Of a DNA stretch of 64,000 nt, positions 47,201 through 59,157 are shown in pieces. Below the pieces are notes generated by a model that made no database searches, was not told where the DNA came from, and saw only the letters and a list, made by a program, of their open reading frames with translations. Location: the NCBI GenBank assembly GCA_030062745.1, contig CP099841.1:7251001-7315000 (forward strand), read 5' to 3'. The stretch comes from Capitulum mitella. Lineage: Eukaryota; Arthropoda; Thecostraca; Pollicipedomorpha; Pollicipedidae. Both the position numbers and the translations under genes were made by a program. Position 1 is the first letter of the stretch. The number at the start of each line of letters is the position of its first letter.

Positions 47201-50200
47201 CGTCAGCTGAACAGTTTTCAGGGCATCACGTGATTACATCAGTTAATAAAAAAGATCAGGGTAACACCTCCCTCTTTAGCTGTGCTACTCCATCTCAATG
47301 TTTGATTCAAAATCGCAACAGTAGCTATGGGCAGAAGACAACGAACTGCTACAGGCTTGGTTATTTAGGTCAACATTTCGTGAACTGTAAAAGCGACAAG
47401 AGGTTCGCGGGCCGCAGAACCCATGCAGGAAGGAGTTCGAGAGGCCCGAGAGGACCATTCCCGGGGAAGGCATGCGGGATGTTCTTTTTCCAGATCCAAC
47501 TTGAGAGACGGAATGTAGGGCGTTTGACCAACAGGCCAAGATGCTCATCGCGACTAGGTCCTTTCAGGGCTGTTTTTAAGAAATTCTTACTGGCTGTCTC
47601 ATTCTCGCATTTATGCTTTAGAGGAAAATCACCATTCCCACAAATCGTCGTCAGCCATGAGAGTCCTGACAGCCATGTGACTGAAGTATCGCCGTTCTGT
47701 AGCGTTAAACGTACGTAATACTTCACTTCGGCCAGAGCACCGGCAAAAGCCAAGAAGAGCCAGAGCCTAACTTAATGTCATATGTATCACCTGCATCTCT
47801 GCACCTATTTGCTGCTGCCAATGAGCCGAAAGGTCTATGTTGAATAATTTCACACGAAAGATTTTCAGGCGCACGTAGATGACAGGCAATGGCGCCAGAT
47901 ATTATGCAACAAACTAAGCTAGTTGGGCCATTTTCATATACATTCTTAAACAAGGAAAATATGAAGACAACCAAACCCAGCTAAGGAGAGTTTTTTTCTG
48001 ATGCCTTGAATCACTGAATTTCACGACCAAGCGTCTTTTCTTACGTAACTGCATGATTTTCTATTATTGAGCACAATATATTTTGACCATTTTTGAACCT
48101 GTATATAACCTATATTTTGACCACCTTGAACCTTGAACCTAGAGGCAGGGTGGACAGGAAAATTGGCACTTCATGCTCGATACGAGTATTTGTGCAGATG
48201 TGCCGGTAACTGCCAACTAAAAGAGCCCATCATCAGGTACGACTAAGAGAACCATGGAAGCTACCATATGCTTTCCAAACCGGATGCGATACGCTGTTGT
48301 TTCTCCCTGACGGTTATCTTTGTGGCAATGAAGTGAAAGTCGGAATCAACAGTTAGAGTACGGACCTGTTATATAAATAATTCGTAAAGGTTTTGGGAAG
48401 AAATCAAATTTTGATATTTAGAGAGCAGATGCTAGTTGTGGTTCCATGCTTGTGTCAGCGAAAACATTGTAGCAAGAATATTTAAACATGGAGCAAAAGC
48501 AGCATGTGCGAGGTACTTTGGCTTTAATACCAGACAGCAGCATCAGTAAAAAAAAAAAACAAAAGGTTGAGCATCTCTATAAAACGTTAGTTATAGAGTC
48601 CTGAGTCCGTGCTCGCTGTCGTATAATCTCGCTTGGAAACATACATAGTGCTCCAAGATCAGTTGCCACATGCACGGATATTTCGACTATGTTCCTCTGA
48701 GCATCACGATGAGCATCGGTCTGGATGAAATTGGTTGTTCGGAGGGAACTGGAAACGGTTTCCGAGTTCTCCCGCCCGTCGTGAATAGCATCATAAATTA
48801 TCGAATTGTTAACATATGTTTCCTTGTCGGAGCTAGAGCCTGAGTTGAACGAAACATTTGCTACCGTTCGTAGGGACTATGGGTTATTTCAGTACGGTCA
48901 TACCTGACTTTTGCAGCGCCTTAATCGTGCATTTAAAAACAAGATAAAGAACAAAGCAAAAGGAAGCTTGTGATAGACCTCAAAATACTAACTACCATTT
49001 GCAGTTTCTTTTTTTACCATGGTTTTTGCAACTGTAATAATGAATGACGGGTATCGTTTGTTTAATAAATCTTCCAGTCGTGGACGTTTTATTGCTGATT
49101 TGCCGTGCTATCGCACAGTGCTTTAGCTAAAGAAACCTCCTTCCCTCTTAATATCGCCATGAACGCATTCATCACGAATATTTGCTGCATGCGTCAATAG
49201 AGCAGAACAGAAAGACCGGTCAATAGAAAAGTTACAAAACATGGAAATGGAATATAAGAATGATGGAACAGAAGGATAAAAAAAGAATACAGGTGAGAAG
49301 AAAATTCGATTAAACAACAAACTATAAACGATGTAAAACAGATTGCAGTCACGACATGAAAACAAGTCTCAGGAGTGTTAGAATGGATGTTGCGATTTAC
49401 GTATAACAGAATAATGAACGCACTTTTCGGAATGTGACAGCCAAACAACACAGGCTTCTCGCGAATAAAGGAAACGACGAGGAAGACCCCGCGCAAAAGT
49501 TTTCTCATAACACTGGCTGATATGAGGCTGCCTGCTACGTTGTGGCCGACCCGGGCAATAACAATTGGTCTCAGAAGCGCCGATGTGTGTTGTCTCGATG
49601 CGGTCATATGTCTATGCTCTTCCACATTCTGTAAACCTGTTCTCTTACACGCTGTGCTCGCCGAACAAGTTCTTCCCAGCATCAGTTAACGTCAATATTA
49701 CTTTTCGGTACAACTAGAGTCATATCTGCTCTCGACCGACGATAACTTGTAAACATGGTGACGTTTTTTATCCTGGAAGTTGCTTTAGGCAAACCAGTCA
49801 AAAATTTCGAAATTTAAGCGGGTGGTGGTGAAAACCTCATCCATGACGTAAACTGTAGACCAACGATAGCATGAGTTGCCCACAATGTAGTTCTTTCCAC
49901 TGTGCTGTAACTTTCTCTCAACACGAACTAAAGCGTCTTCTGCACAGTCTTTAGAATGATGCTGGGATCTTCTCAGATGTATCATTCGCTGAGAACGGTA
50001 TCATGCAAATCTCGAGATTTCAAAGGACAGGCAGCGCTCTCGGATCTTGCATCCATTTATTGCTTGGGCAATGAACGAAGGGCGAAACCGTAAAGGAGCA
50101 CGTAGGACAGCAACATCTGACGTCACGCGCAGGAGGAACCGTTATTCCGCGATCCCTGCTACCGCAAGCGGACGAAAGATCGCGCTATATCTAGGCGACG

Positions 50201-50976
50201 AGGAAGAAAACGTTGTACAGTTTCCAGAAGGCTGGGCTGCTTGCTGAGTCTGCACCGTGGTCAATGCCGTTACTTGCCATCTGCAACGGAAAATAAACCA
50301 CTGTTGACCATGGAGCCAGCGACCACACAGTTCAACCGAAACTGGTCAAATGGCTTGGATGATGGCGACCATGTAGATCACTTGAATTTCTTTGACCCAT
50401 ATTTGATGGCAAAAAAATCACAAAACAACACCCAACAGATATTACTCATGCATGGGATTTAACGTCTTCACAGTCAATAGCTGCAGTAACAGGCGACACA
50501 GACATATGGATGGAGGACAACATTGTTTTTATGCCGTTATCACGCAACAGCAACAGACATGTTTGATTCTGCTTTTGCTGAGGAACCCCGCGTCCCCCCT
50601 TCTGGTAAAGTCCATGATATCTTCTGCTTTGCCATCCTGTAATGTAATGCCAACACCCCCGGCACAACAAACGAATATCCCGGAACGCTCGCCGACCGCC
50701 CCGCCGGCAATGGGGATGCCGCGGCCGACAATCCACCTCCGCTTGGCCCCTCACCGTTAACATGAACACAGCTCGAATTGTCTGGCCATCAGGGACCTCC
50801 CACCGGAAACAGGAGCTCAGCTAGGGCTGTCTTGTCACCAGGGGCATCCCGGCTTGAACGGCACCTGAGATCGAACTGTCTGGTCAGCCCTGCCTCCCAC
50901 CGTGAGCAGGACCTCAGCCCTGACCGTCTGGCCACCACCGACCGCCTCCGCGGCCCGACCCACCTCCGGCGGGCGC
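44281..50976. other. Long stretch without a recognised gene
   Basis: A GC-rich island at about 44780-45260 gives overlapping frames on both strands (for example 44603-45049 minus) but no family match. The segment 44348-44551 has ends resembling CAGGGGCGTAGCC-type hAT termini. Minus-strand frames near 47370-47750 have a signal-peptide-like stretch without an in-frame Met. Nothing is firm enough to call a gene. Confidence 0.35.
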
Positions 50977-53231
50977 TCAGGCCTTCTCCTGGTTGGCCGT
51001 GTCGACCGAGGCGGTGGAGACGGTCTCGGCGGCAGCGCTGCTCTTCTTGGGCTCGTCGTCTCTGATGCACACCCACGGCATGTGCTTGCGCAGCGCCGCC
51101 CGGTACTTGGGATGGCTGAGCGCGTACACCAGCGGGTTGTACGTGCTGACCGCCTTGGCGAAGAGCGCCGGCAGCGCCGACACCAGCGGCGTCACCAGCA
51201 TCTGGTTGCCGCCGATGCCGATGGCGACGACAACGGCGTACGGCGTCCAGCAGAGGGCCCACACGGAGATGTTGGCCAGCGCCACCTTGGCGATCCTGAT
51301 CTCAGCTGACTGCTTGTCCTGGTCGGCGTTGCTGCGCAGCGTCGACACGTTCATCTTCTTCGCCTGCTCCTTCAGCGCCTTCTCGTGCTCGAACACGGCG
51401 TTGACGATGTGGTAGTAGAAGAAGCAGATGGCCAGGATAGGCACCATGTAGAAGAAAATGATGCAGCACCAGATGTAGGCGGTGTTGGTGACGTCGCGGT
51501 CCAAGTAGTCGAACGTGCACGAGTCGAGGATGCCCTCCGGCACGTAGGCGCCGACGCCGAAGAACGGCAGCAGGGTGAAGGCCAGCGTGTACGCCCAGAT
51601 GATCACCATGATGCCCAGGGCCTTGCCGGTGGTGAGGGGGGCGGCGTTGAAGGACTGCACGATGACCCGGTAGCGGTCCCAGCTGATGGCCACGAGGGAG
51701 CAGATGCTGCAGAGGCCGCTGACGGCGCCCAGGAATCCGGTAATCTCGCAGGCCCGCGGTCCCAGCTGCCAGGCCCCGCCCAGGAACGCGTTGTAGATGA
51801 AGGCCGTGTGGTTGGTGGTGGTCATGACCAGGTCAGACAGGGTCAGATTGATGACCAGCATGTTGGACGGAGTGCGCAGGCCCTTGTCCTTCAGGAACAG
51901 GTACAGTGCGGTCAAGTTGCCGAACATGGAGACGACGACTGAAACGAGGAAACGGATAAAGCTTTATTGTGTTCCCGTTCTCCACATTTCTAAGATACGG
52001 TTTTTTAAAACCCTCAGAGTTTCTACTCAGTACGGGAATGGCATGAGTTCATCTCAAACATTCAAACGGTGTTGCACACATCGACCTCTCGACTAGCTGG
52101 AGGACAGTCGCCAGGCGGCGCGCGCTGAGAACGCGCACTTACAGAGGACCAAGTAGACCATGCCGATCATGTAGTGCCAGAGCGGGTTGACCGGCGGGAA
52201 GTTGTACCAGTGCTTGGGGATGATGTCAAGCATGTCGGCAGGAGCGGTGTCAGGCACCCGGGCGTTGGGGTCAAACATCCAGCCGAACTTCTCATCGCGG
52301 GCCGAAACCGCGAAAGCCTGCCGAGCAGGACACCACAAGGGATGAGTGAGCGGTTCAGGGTTCAGGGCTCAGGGTCCGGGGAACAGATTGAGCGGCTCGA
52401 GAGCACGGTAGAACTAGTGAAGAAGAAGCAGGTCTCACACAAAACATGACCAAGGAGATCGGAAGAACGTGAGGCGTAGCTAAACGGAAGTAATGGGAAA
52501 AAATGTTATCGGGAACCTCGAGAAACTTCTCTCGTTCCAAATAAAAATGAAGTGTTGTAGCATAATCAGTCTCTAGTATAGGCAGGCCAACGGTTTCATC
52601 TCAATTTAATCAAGGCTGTTGTTAATTGCTGGGCTTTGTTGTAAATCTCCTCGCCAGTCGGGGGAGAATGGTTGCCAGCCCCATGAGGTTTTTCGTAAGC
52701 CGTTTGTGACCGGTTTGCGACAAGAGCTTGAAGCTGGCAACGTCTGACCCTGCATCCTTTCCACGTCTTTTGCCGATTATCAGGCCATGCAGGGCCATTT
52801 TCGAGCGCCAACAAGCCGTTTTTCTAGGTCTTGCCACGTTTTGGCCTTTTTTAGGAGTATGATGAGATATGGAGTCATTTTTGATGCAGAACTGTTTAGG
52901 CAAAGGCTCGATAACACACAAGAGTTCAAGTACGCGACAGCAATTTTCGAGTCGGACTACACAATTATCAATGGAATGGCTGCAAATTTCAAGTCTTTTA
53001 CAAAAAGAAAAAAAATTGGAATCCATAGAGCGGAAGTAAGTTGCAAGACTGCAAACTGATAAAGCCGCACATGCCAGACTACATCTGTACACAGCCCTTT
53101 ACCATGAGAGCGTGCATATTCAATATCACGACTCCAGTCTTGACAGAGCTCCAGAGAGCAGACGGGCTCGGCCCGCCGGCGCCTTGGCCGGAGGGCGAGC
53201 CGCCACTCACCGCCGCGTGAATGTTCGCCAT
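50977..53231 (-). CDS. Rhabdomeric (Gq-coupled) opsin, three coding exons
   Basis: Exons: 53211-53231 (MANIHAA), 52143-52317 and 50977-51938. Together they give 1,158 nt, a 385-residue seven-helix receptor. Introns are GT-AG, phases 0 and 1. The retinal-binding lysine is Lys327 in ALFAKAVSTYNPLVYA. Also visible are the extracellular disulfide Cys129/Cys206, Glu200 in VPEGILDSC (the invertebrate counterion position), DRY at 153-155, NPLVY at 333-337, the HPK box at 341-343 and AEIRIAK in loop 3. These mark an arthropod visual-type r-opsin that activates Gq and phospholipase C in photoreceptor membranes. At the helix 2 site where arthropod UV opsins have Lys, this protein has Asn (about residue 108), so UV tuning is unlikely. 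The coding exons are strongly GC-rich. The first exon is inferred from splice signals and a typical MAN- start, and is the least certain part. Confidence 0.92.
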
Positions 53232-53278
53232 CCTGTCGCCTCGGGTCAACTGAGCACTGCTCACATGCCACTGGCTGT

Positions 53279-53560
53279 CTGGCGACCTGGGCCGGCGGCG
53301 GCGGCCTTTTGTACCGGCCCGGCGGCCGGCCGCGCCGCTGGGGGGCTTCTTGGCGACCTTGCTCCTCCGCGTCGTACTGCTTCCCGCCGCCAGCTTCCGC
53401 GGCCCTGCTCAGCCGTCGGACGCCAGCCCGGACGGCCCGTGCCCCCGGAACTCTGTGGTGACGACCGGGGGTCGGTCGGTCACTGTGGCCGCGTCGCCGC
53501 CGCTGTCACCTCTGCGCTAGCGGGTTGTGTTGATTCCTCGCTGATGGCGTCTGACGTATC
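53279..53560. other. GC-rich block just upstream of the opsin start
   Basis: A CpG-rich block of nearly 300 bp beginning about 50 bp above the opsin ATG. On the plus strand it is open, with a hydrophobic stretch (GGFLATLLLRVVLLPAA), but no family is recognised. It may be the opsin promoter and 5' UTR, or a divergent exon. Confidence 0.3.
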
Positions 53561-55082
53561 GGATGTGGTCAGTTGTTGATCTGGCTGTCGTGAGGTGACA
53601 GACTTTGCCTTGGTGAGGAGCTCTACAGTGTGTAGTATCCGATATTGTCGGGGGGTTCCTAGTGGTGATGTGTGGATTACTGGCTGATTTGCTGGGGAGC
53701 ACTGGTACTGCCGTCATCACTCAAGACTCGTCTATGGATCAACCCCTTAGGCGGGACTGCTGTGTTCAAACGGGCTTTGCTTATCAAAAACAAGGTGTCT
53801 TTTCAGTCCCATCAAAAGCGACCTACGTGAACAGAAATTATCAAACTGCAATTTAACTTGGGCACTAGTGGTTTTGGGGGAGGACCATTGTCTTCCCGAT
53901 ATGTTTCGTACATAACTTTCTCCGCAATGGGGCTAGAACGCTGGAGCTGTGTCCGTTTTCTACAAAACTCTTAGCCAATCTTCTGTTCTCCGAACATTAG
54001 CCTGTAATTGTTTCCATTGGAGCTCTGCGAAATCGGGAAGCCGGTCCCGCGGCATCGTACCAGCGTAGGCTGTGGACGGTCCCACGCCTGTCGGGACAGG
54101 ACAGACATCTTGTTGCGTATTGAACAATTACTGTCGGACACCCAGCTACGAAACATTGTGAGAGCTCGCACGTATGATAATGCGAAACCAAAAGCGCGAG
54201 CATCCTGGCTTAGGTAAAGCGATGTCAACCAAAATCAAACGATGAACGTAAATCATTCTGCCCTTTTCCTGCAAATCTACCCATCCCATCCCAGCGAACT
54301 TGGCAGGGAGTTAGACTTCAAGATAGATGTACTTACCCTGAAGCACAGGTGACCCGAAGTACGTTAATGGAGGCCAACGGACGTCGGATATTGAAAGTCC
54401 AGCATTTTGTATAGCGGGCACACGGGAGTGAGGCGGGAACTTTGACTGCAAGACGAATTTAGGCGCCCCTGAATATGGGCCAGCTAGATAGGCCAGATAT
54501 CCCTATTCCATGCTCTTGCCCAGATTCCTTGCTGGGGAGGGGGGGGGACTGTTCTACCCCCCGTGGACTCCAAAGTAGTGTTCCGATTTGCTAGCAAAAA
54601 AACGGTGTTCGATAGCCTGTAGCAAGATTTCCATTTCTAAGAAAATGTGAAAAATTTTGGAAAGACAATGAGGGCGAAAATGTGGGCATCAATAGAGGTT
54701 TACTTATACGAGCTTTCTGACCACTTTTTATTTTCGAATTTGTTCTACTTTATGCCATTCTACCCACAATCGATAGATCTATCACACATGCAAAGAAGTA
54801 ATCGATTTTCAAAATTGATCGGCACATGCAGGGTATATGAAAAAGAGGTGAACGTTTCTTTTCAAAAACATTTATTCATTCTGCAACATATTTTAAGTCT
54901 AGCTCGCGAAACATTTCCATATATGTCACATGCTAGGCGGATATAGTTAGGTTACATACTTATGGTTAGATATAGATAGGCGGATCCAATTACCAGAAAA
55001 AGTGGCGCAACTTTCGGCATGCTGAGCTGTCGGTGATTGACTATCAGACTCAATCACATTATGAACGCTATTTTGTGTTGCG

Positions 55083-55370
55083 CTTGAAGACGGGCACGTT
55101 GCCAGGATTTTCCTCGGGGGGGCGGGGCAAATGTGAAATTTTGTCGTATGACACAGGCATATGACGAAATTTACAAGAAAAGGCAGCAATTTTAGGCCAT
55201 TTATCTCATATTTAATGCACAGGAAAACGCAAAATGTTTGTTTTTGCAATATATATATGATCACTATTGCGTATTCATGCGAAATCCCCATGTATCTAGT
55301 GTAGACCGCTTGGCTCAGGGGGAGGGGCATGGCTCCCATGGCCTCCCTTGGCTACGTCCCTGCTTGAAGA
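55083..55370. mobile_element. hAT-type MITE with perfect 8-bp target duplication
   Basis: CTTGAAGA occurs at 55083-55090 and 55363-55370 and flanks a 272-bp element. The ends are CGGGCACGTTGCCAGG and, inverted, CAGGGACGTAGCCAAGG. An 8-bp duplication with such ends is the hAT signature. It contains no coding frame. Confidence 0.88.
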
Positions 55371-56099
55371 TTACATTTTGAGATGATTGGTGCATGTTCA
55401 TATTTTGAAATAATATAATCATAGATATAACCAAGGCACATACAAGGGGATATTTCTTGGAAGAACCTTTGACACTTGTATCTTGTATGTGATATTTCTT
55501 GGAAGAATCTTGAAGAATTTTTCGACATTTTTCATATTTAATTTTGTTACAGATATTCTGAATCTGGTGAGATTATGTGTGTCAAGAAACATTTCCATAC
55601 ATGCCACATGCCATCATATGTACACATTACAAATATTCACAGGAGGATCCAGGTACCAGAAAGAGTGGTCAAGAACTATTCGGTGATAGGTGTGTTTTAT
55701 TCCATAAATCGAGTAATAAATTCTCAGGAACAAGAACAAATAAGATGCTCCTTTTACAGTACCTTGGAGCTACCTCTTATTTTTGTTTTCACTGAAGTAT
55801 ATGGTATCTGATCGTTACATATGTGAAGTAACAAAACCAATCACAGAGCCCCAGGTGCTTGTCAGGCCCACTAAGCATGTTATTGGACGAAATATGCACA
55901 CCAGAACACATACCAATGCACACAGTACATGTGGATGAACTGTATGCTGAAATTAGCGTACGGGTGTCTATATCATACCTTACCTTTGTTTTAGTGATAC
56001 AATAAATCGTAAAATCCTAGGATATAAGAAAAAAATAAATCCGTCGGAATAAGAAAATATATGGTACCCTTTTCACATGCTCATGGACCCGCCATTGGC

Positions 56100-56500
56100 C
56101 AACATTAAAAAAGCGATACTTTGAGTGTGAGGGCTTTAAATATTTTTGATCGTTCGAACTATCCATGATATTAAAAAAGGGCGTAAATATTAATAAATGA
56201 CGTCGAAGCACGCGATCTCCTGAAAGCTCGATATTCCTGAAGCATGCCTCCCAAAAACTTGTTCTGGAAACCGTCTCTGTAAAAGGCAAATTTTTTGAAA
56301 TTTTGTCGCGGCATGTTAAAAAAACATGTTTGGGAAAAATCACCCCGTTTAGTGAAGTAACTTCCAAAAGCCCGGGAATGGTGTGCAAAAAAACCGGAAG
56401 GGAGGGGGGCAGAATCCGTCTCCTCATCACGAAACAGGTTCAGGAGCATTCAGGGGTAATGGGTAAAGACACAGCATTCTTCATTCGTTTCCAAATCTAT
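56100..56500. mobile_element. Possible relic of the TTAA-flanked MITE family
   Basis: Near 56330-56420 the order (AAAATCACCCCGTTTAGTGA, a CCGGGAATGG stretch, GGGGGGCAGAATCCGTC) loosely follows 4745-4830. No clear ends are visible. Confidence 0.3.
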
Positions 56501-57527
56501 TCAAATGATCTCAGCTAGATTTTGTGGGGGTACATTTTGTTAACTTCCGTTGACTTTGGGCAACCCTAGATAGCGTAAAAGCGTCACTAAACTTGCAAAT
56601 ATACTCTTAGAAGTGTATTCTGCCTTCCAACAACCCACCAGACTGAGCAACGTTTTGTTTCGATAAACAAAACATTTCCAAACATCGACCTTGGTTGACC
56701 CTAACTAACAGGTGAAGATCAGCCTCGGTTTGCATAAAGAGAGCTCATCATGCTGATTAAGGTTCCTCAAAATTTGGTTGCTATCGATCGAGTACATGTG
56801 GAGAAGGCCATGAGTGCTGTTTATTCAAAGTTCGACCCATTTTGACCTTGACTGAGCTGACCTAAATCATTCAGGCTTTGAGCTTGCAAGGCCGCTAAGC
56901 TAAATACCGTCCTGCCAAATATCGTTACAATCGATTTCATAGATCAGAAGACAGAATGGGGCAAAATATGCCCAGGACAATGCGTGCAATTAATTTAACG
57001 ATGGTGATATCCACGACTACCCTGGTTTCCACCAGCAGCTTTTACAGTTCTGATATCACTTTGTACGATGGCAGAGGTGCCCTGCATCATAAACCATCTC
57101 ATGTTGCGTTTTATCAACCTTAATACTTCTATATTCCGTCCTTAATCATTGAACCCTCAGACCAAGTAGAGAGTCTTTGCCTTGAGCACTGCTCCAGAAC
57201 TACTACCGCACATTGCAATGGGTTCTTTTTGTCGCATCCGTATCCTTACCCCTTTTTCGGTAGGTGTCTCGTGCTTGGATGCAACGCTCTACAAACAACA
57301 GTGCTTAGTCCGACACATCCTGACGTATCTCTCCAACGTGTATCCTCATTCGCAGTCCCGTTCCACCTCCATTGTATTTAAACACTTGAACCTTCTTCTT
57401 TTTGCACCATTATGTTTATCCTTGTGCGGAATAGCATCAACTCCTTGTGGATGCGCACACATAGCAATACAATGTCACACGGTAATACAGCAAGCCACAC
57501 AGCGGATAACGGTCGGCTTGTGATGGT

Positions 57528-57558
57528 TTTAACTCCAGGGCTGTCCCCTGGAGTTAAA
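57528..57558. repeat. 13-bp inverted motif, third copy 435 bp away
   Basis: TTTAACTCCAGGG at 57528-57540 and its exact reverse complement at 57546-57558 are separated by 5 bp. TTAACTCCAGGG recurs at 57980-57991. They could be element ends nested against each other. Confidence 0.5.
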
Positions 57559-58901
57559 CAGCAGCTTCTGTTTTTTGTCAGAGGGTGCGTGGCGCTCGAT
57601 TCGCGGCGTTCTGTGGATAAAGTGGCCTTTTGGTACCGGCCGTATGCAGAAGATGAAAAAAATGAATAGAGTAGGCTAGTAACTTTATCCTTTCCTTGGG
57701 TAGATATACGCCGGTCAGTAGAGAATCGTCGACATCGCCGGGCAATGACTGCTTTTAGATCTTACCGACAGCCGTCGAACGGTGTCATAAATGGCCGTAA
57801 TAGACATGGTAAAAACGTTGCGGAAATGCGGCCAGAAGCCCGGGTGTCAAAGTGTTACAAAAAAGATACCGAATATTAATGTACATCTCTCAGTCATCCT
57901 GCTTGTACTTCTTCTGGTTCTTTATGTCTGTGCTATGTCTTTTTTTATTCGCTCAGGTCCCTCAAGGAAATAGACGCGATTAACTCCAGGGGTGCTTGGG
58001 CTCAAGCTCATATGTATGCAGCTACGAGTCAAAAAAAGCCAACACATCATCACCGCGTTGGATATGGTAGCCAGTTCTGGCCGATCAGTTTCCATCACTT
58101 TCATCAGTTCCGCAACAACTTTCAAAAGATTCTTAACATCCCCCGTTGCTCCGTGCCACACTCAGTCCGGCAAATGACCAGGACCGAGCTTTGATGACCA
58201 CGAGACAGCGTTATTTGACCTGTAACAGACGGTTCATGCCGTTCACGAGGCCGAGCAGTGTCGGGCCTTGACGGCTTATCAGGGATTTTCAGTGCCACGT
58301 CGTTTCGTGCCTATCGTAAACATTTTTGCGGATTGGAATCCGCTTGGGAGCAGTGGCAGCGTTTCCTCAAAGCACTCTGCCTGTTGTGTACCTTGATGCC
58401 AATACGGTTCGCTTCAAATGTCTGGATAAGCTCGATAAGGAGAATAATGGTTTTGTTTCCTTGGCAGCAGTGCTGTAGGCAGGAATTGAAGCCAGGGGTT
58501 GCAAAAGAGAGAAAGAAAGAAAGAAATAAAGAAAGAGACAAAGAGAGAACCGAAAAATGGAGAACAATGGAAATGTTTCATTTTTATTGCAACTGACAGA
58601 GTCGCATAAAGCAACAGGAATAGAAGAGGAATTCCGTTCATGATTCAGTTTATTATGTACAAATCGGCACTTTTGTTAGTTTTGTGTTATGTCCTAATGC
58701 GTTCAGCGAAATACTCCTAGCGGTACATTCTCTAGCTTTTATTTCAAATGATTCGAAGACGTCGCAAAAAAACATTCCGCAAGTATATTGTAGCCGAAAA
58801 ACCTAGACGGTCGCACGCATCTCAAAGAGCAACGGCTGTTCTTTCCTTTAGATGCCTCGTCTCTTGTGAGGCTCCGTCGGGGAGAAGCTCAGCTGAAGCC
58901 A

Positions 58902-59157
58902 CAGCTGACCAGGCACGTAGCCGGAGGGGCGTGGTGGCCGTGGCTTCCCTCCTGAGCCAGGCGGTCTACACTTGATATTCAACGATTTCGCAGGAATACC
59001 GAATAGCGGATCATATGTATGCTACAAAAGGAAACATTATGTTTTTCCTTTGCGTTAAACGTGAGGCAAATTACGTAAAATTGTTGCTTTTTAACGTATG
59101 ACAAAATTTGACATTCCCCCCCCCGAGGAAAATGCTGGCTACGTGCCTGCAGCTGAC
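58902..59157. mobile_element. hAT-type MITE, second copy, with perfect 8-bp target duplication
   Basis: CAGCTGAC at 58902-58909 and 59150-59157 flanks a 240-bp element starting CAGGCACGTAGCCGG and ending with the inverse GGCTACGTGCCTG. It is the inverse of the copy at 55091-55362 (shared regions around GCGGTCTACAC and TATGACAAAATTT). Confidence 0.9.

Noticed and set aside
47230-47718. Possible Gag-type zinc knuckle (CYRLGYLGQHFVNC) on the plus strand
   Set aside because: The second cysteine is missing, the spacing is wrong, and there is no RT, protease or LTR nearby.
47370-47760. Secreted-protein-like frame on the minus strand (LWLFLAFAGALA)
   Set aside because: A stop codon lies directly upstream, there is no in-frame ATG, and no good splice acceptor with a pyrimidine tract.
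51385-51942. 185-codon plus-strand frame
   Set aside because: Antisense shadow of the opsin exon.
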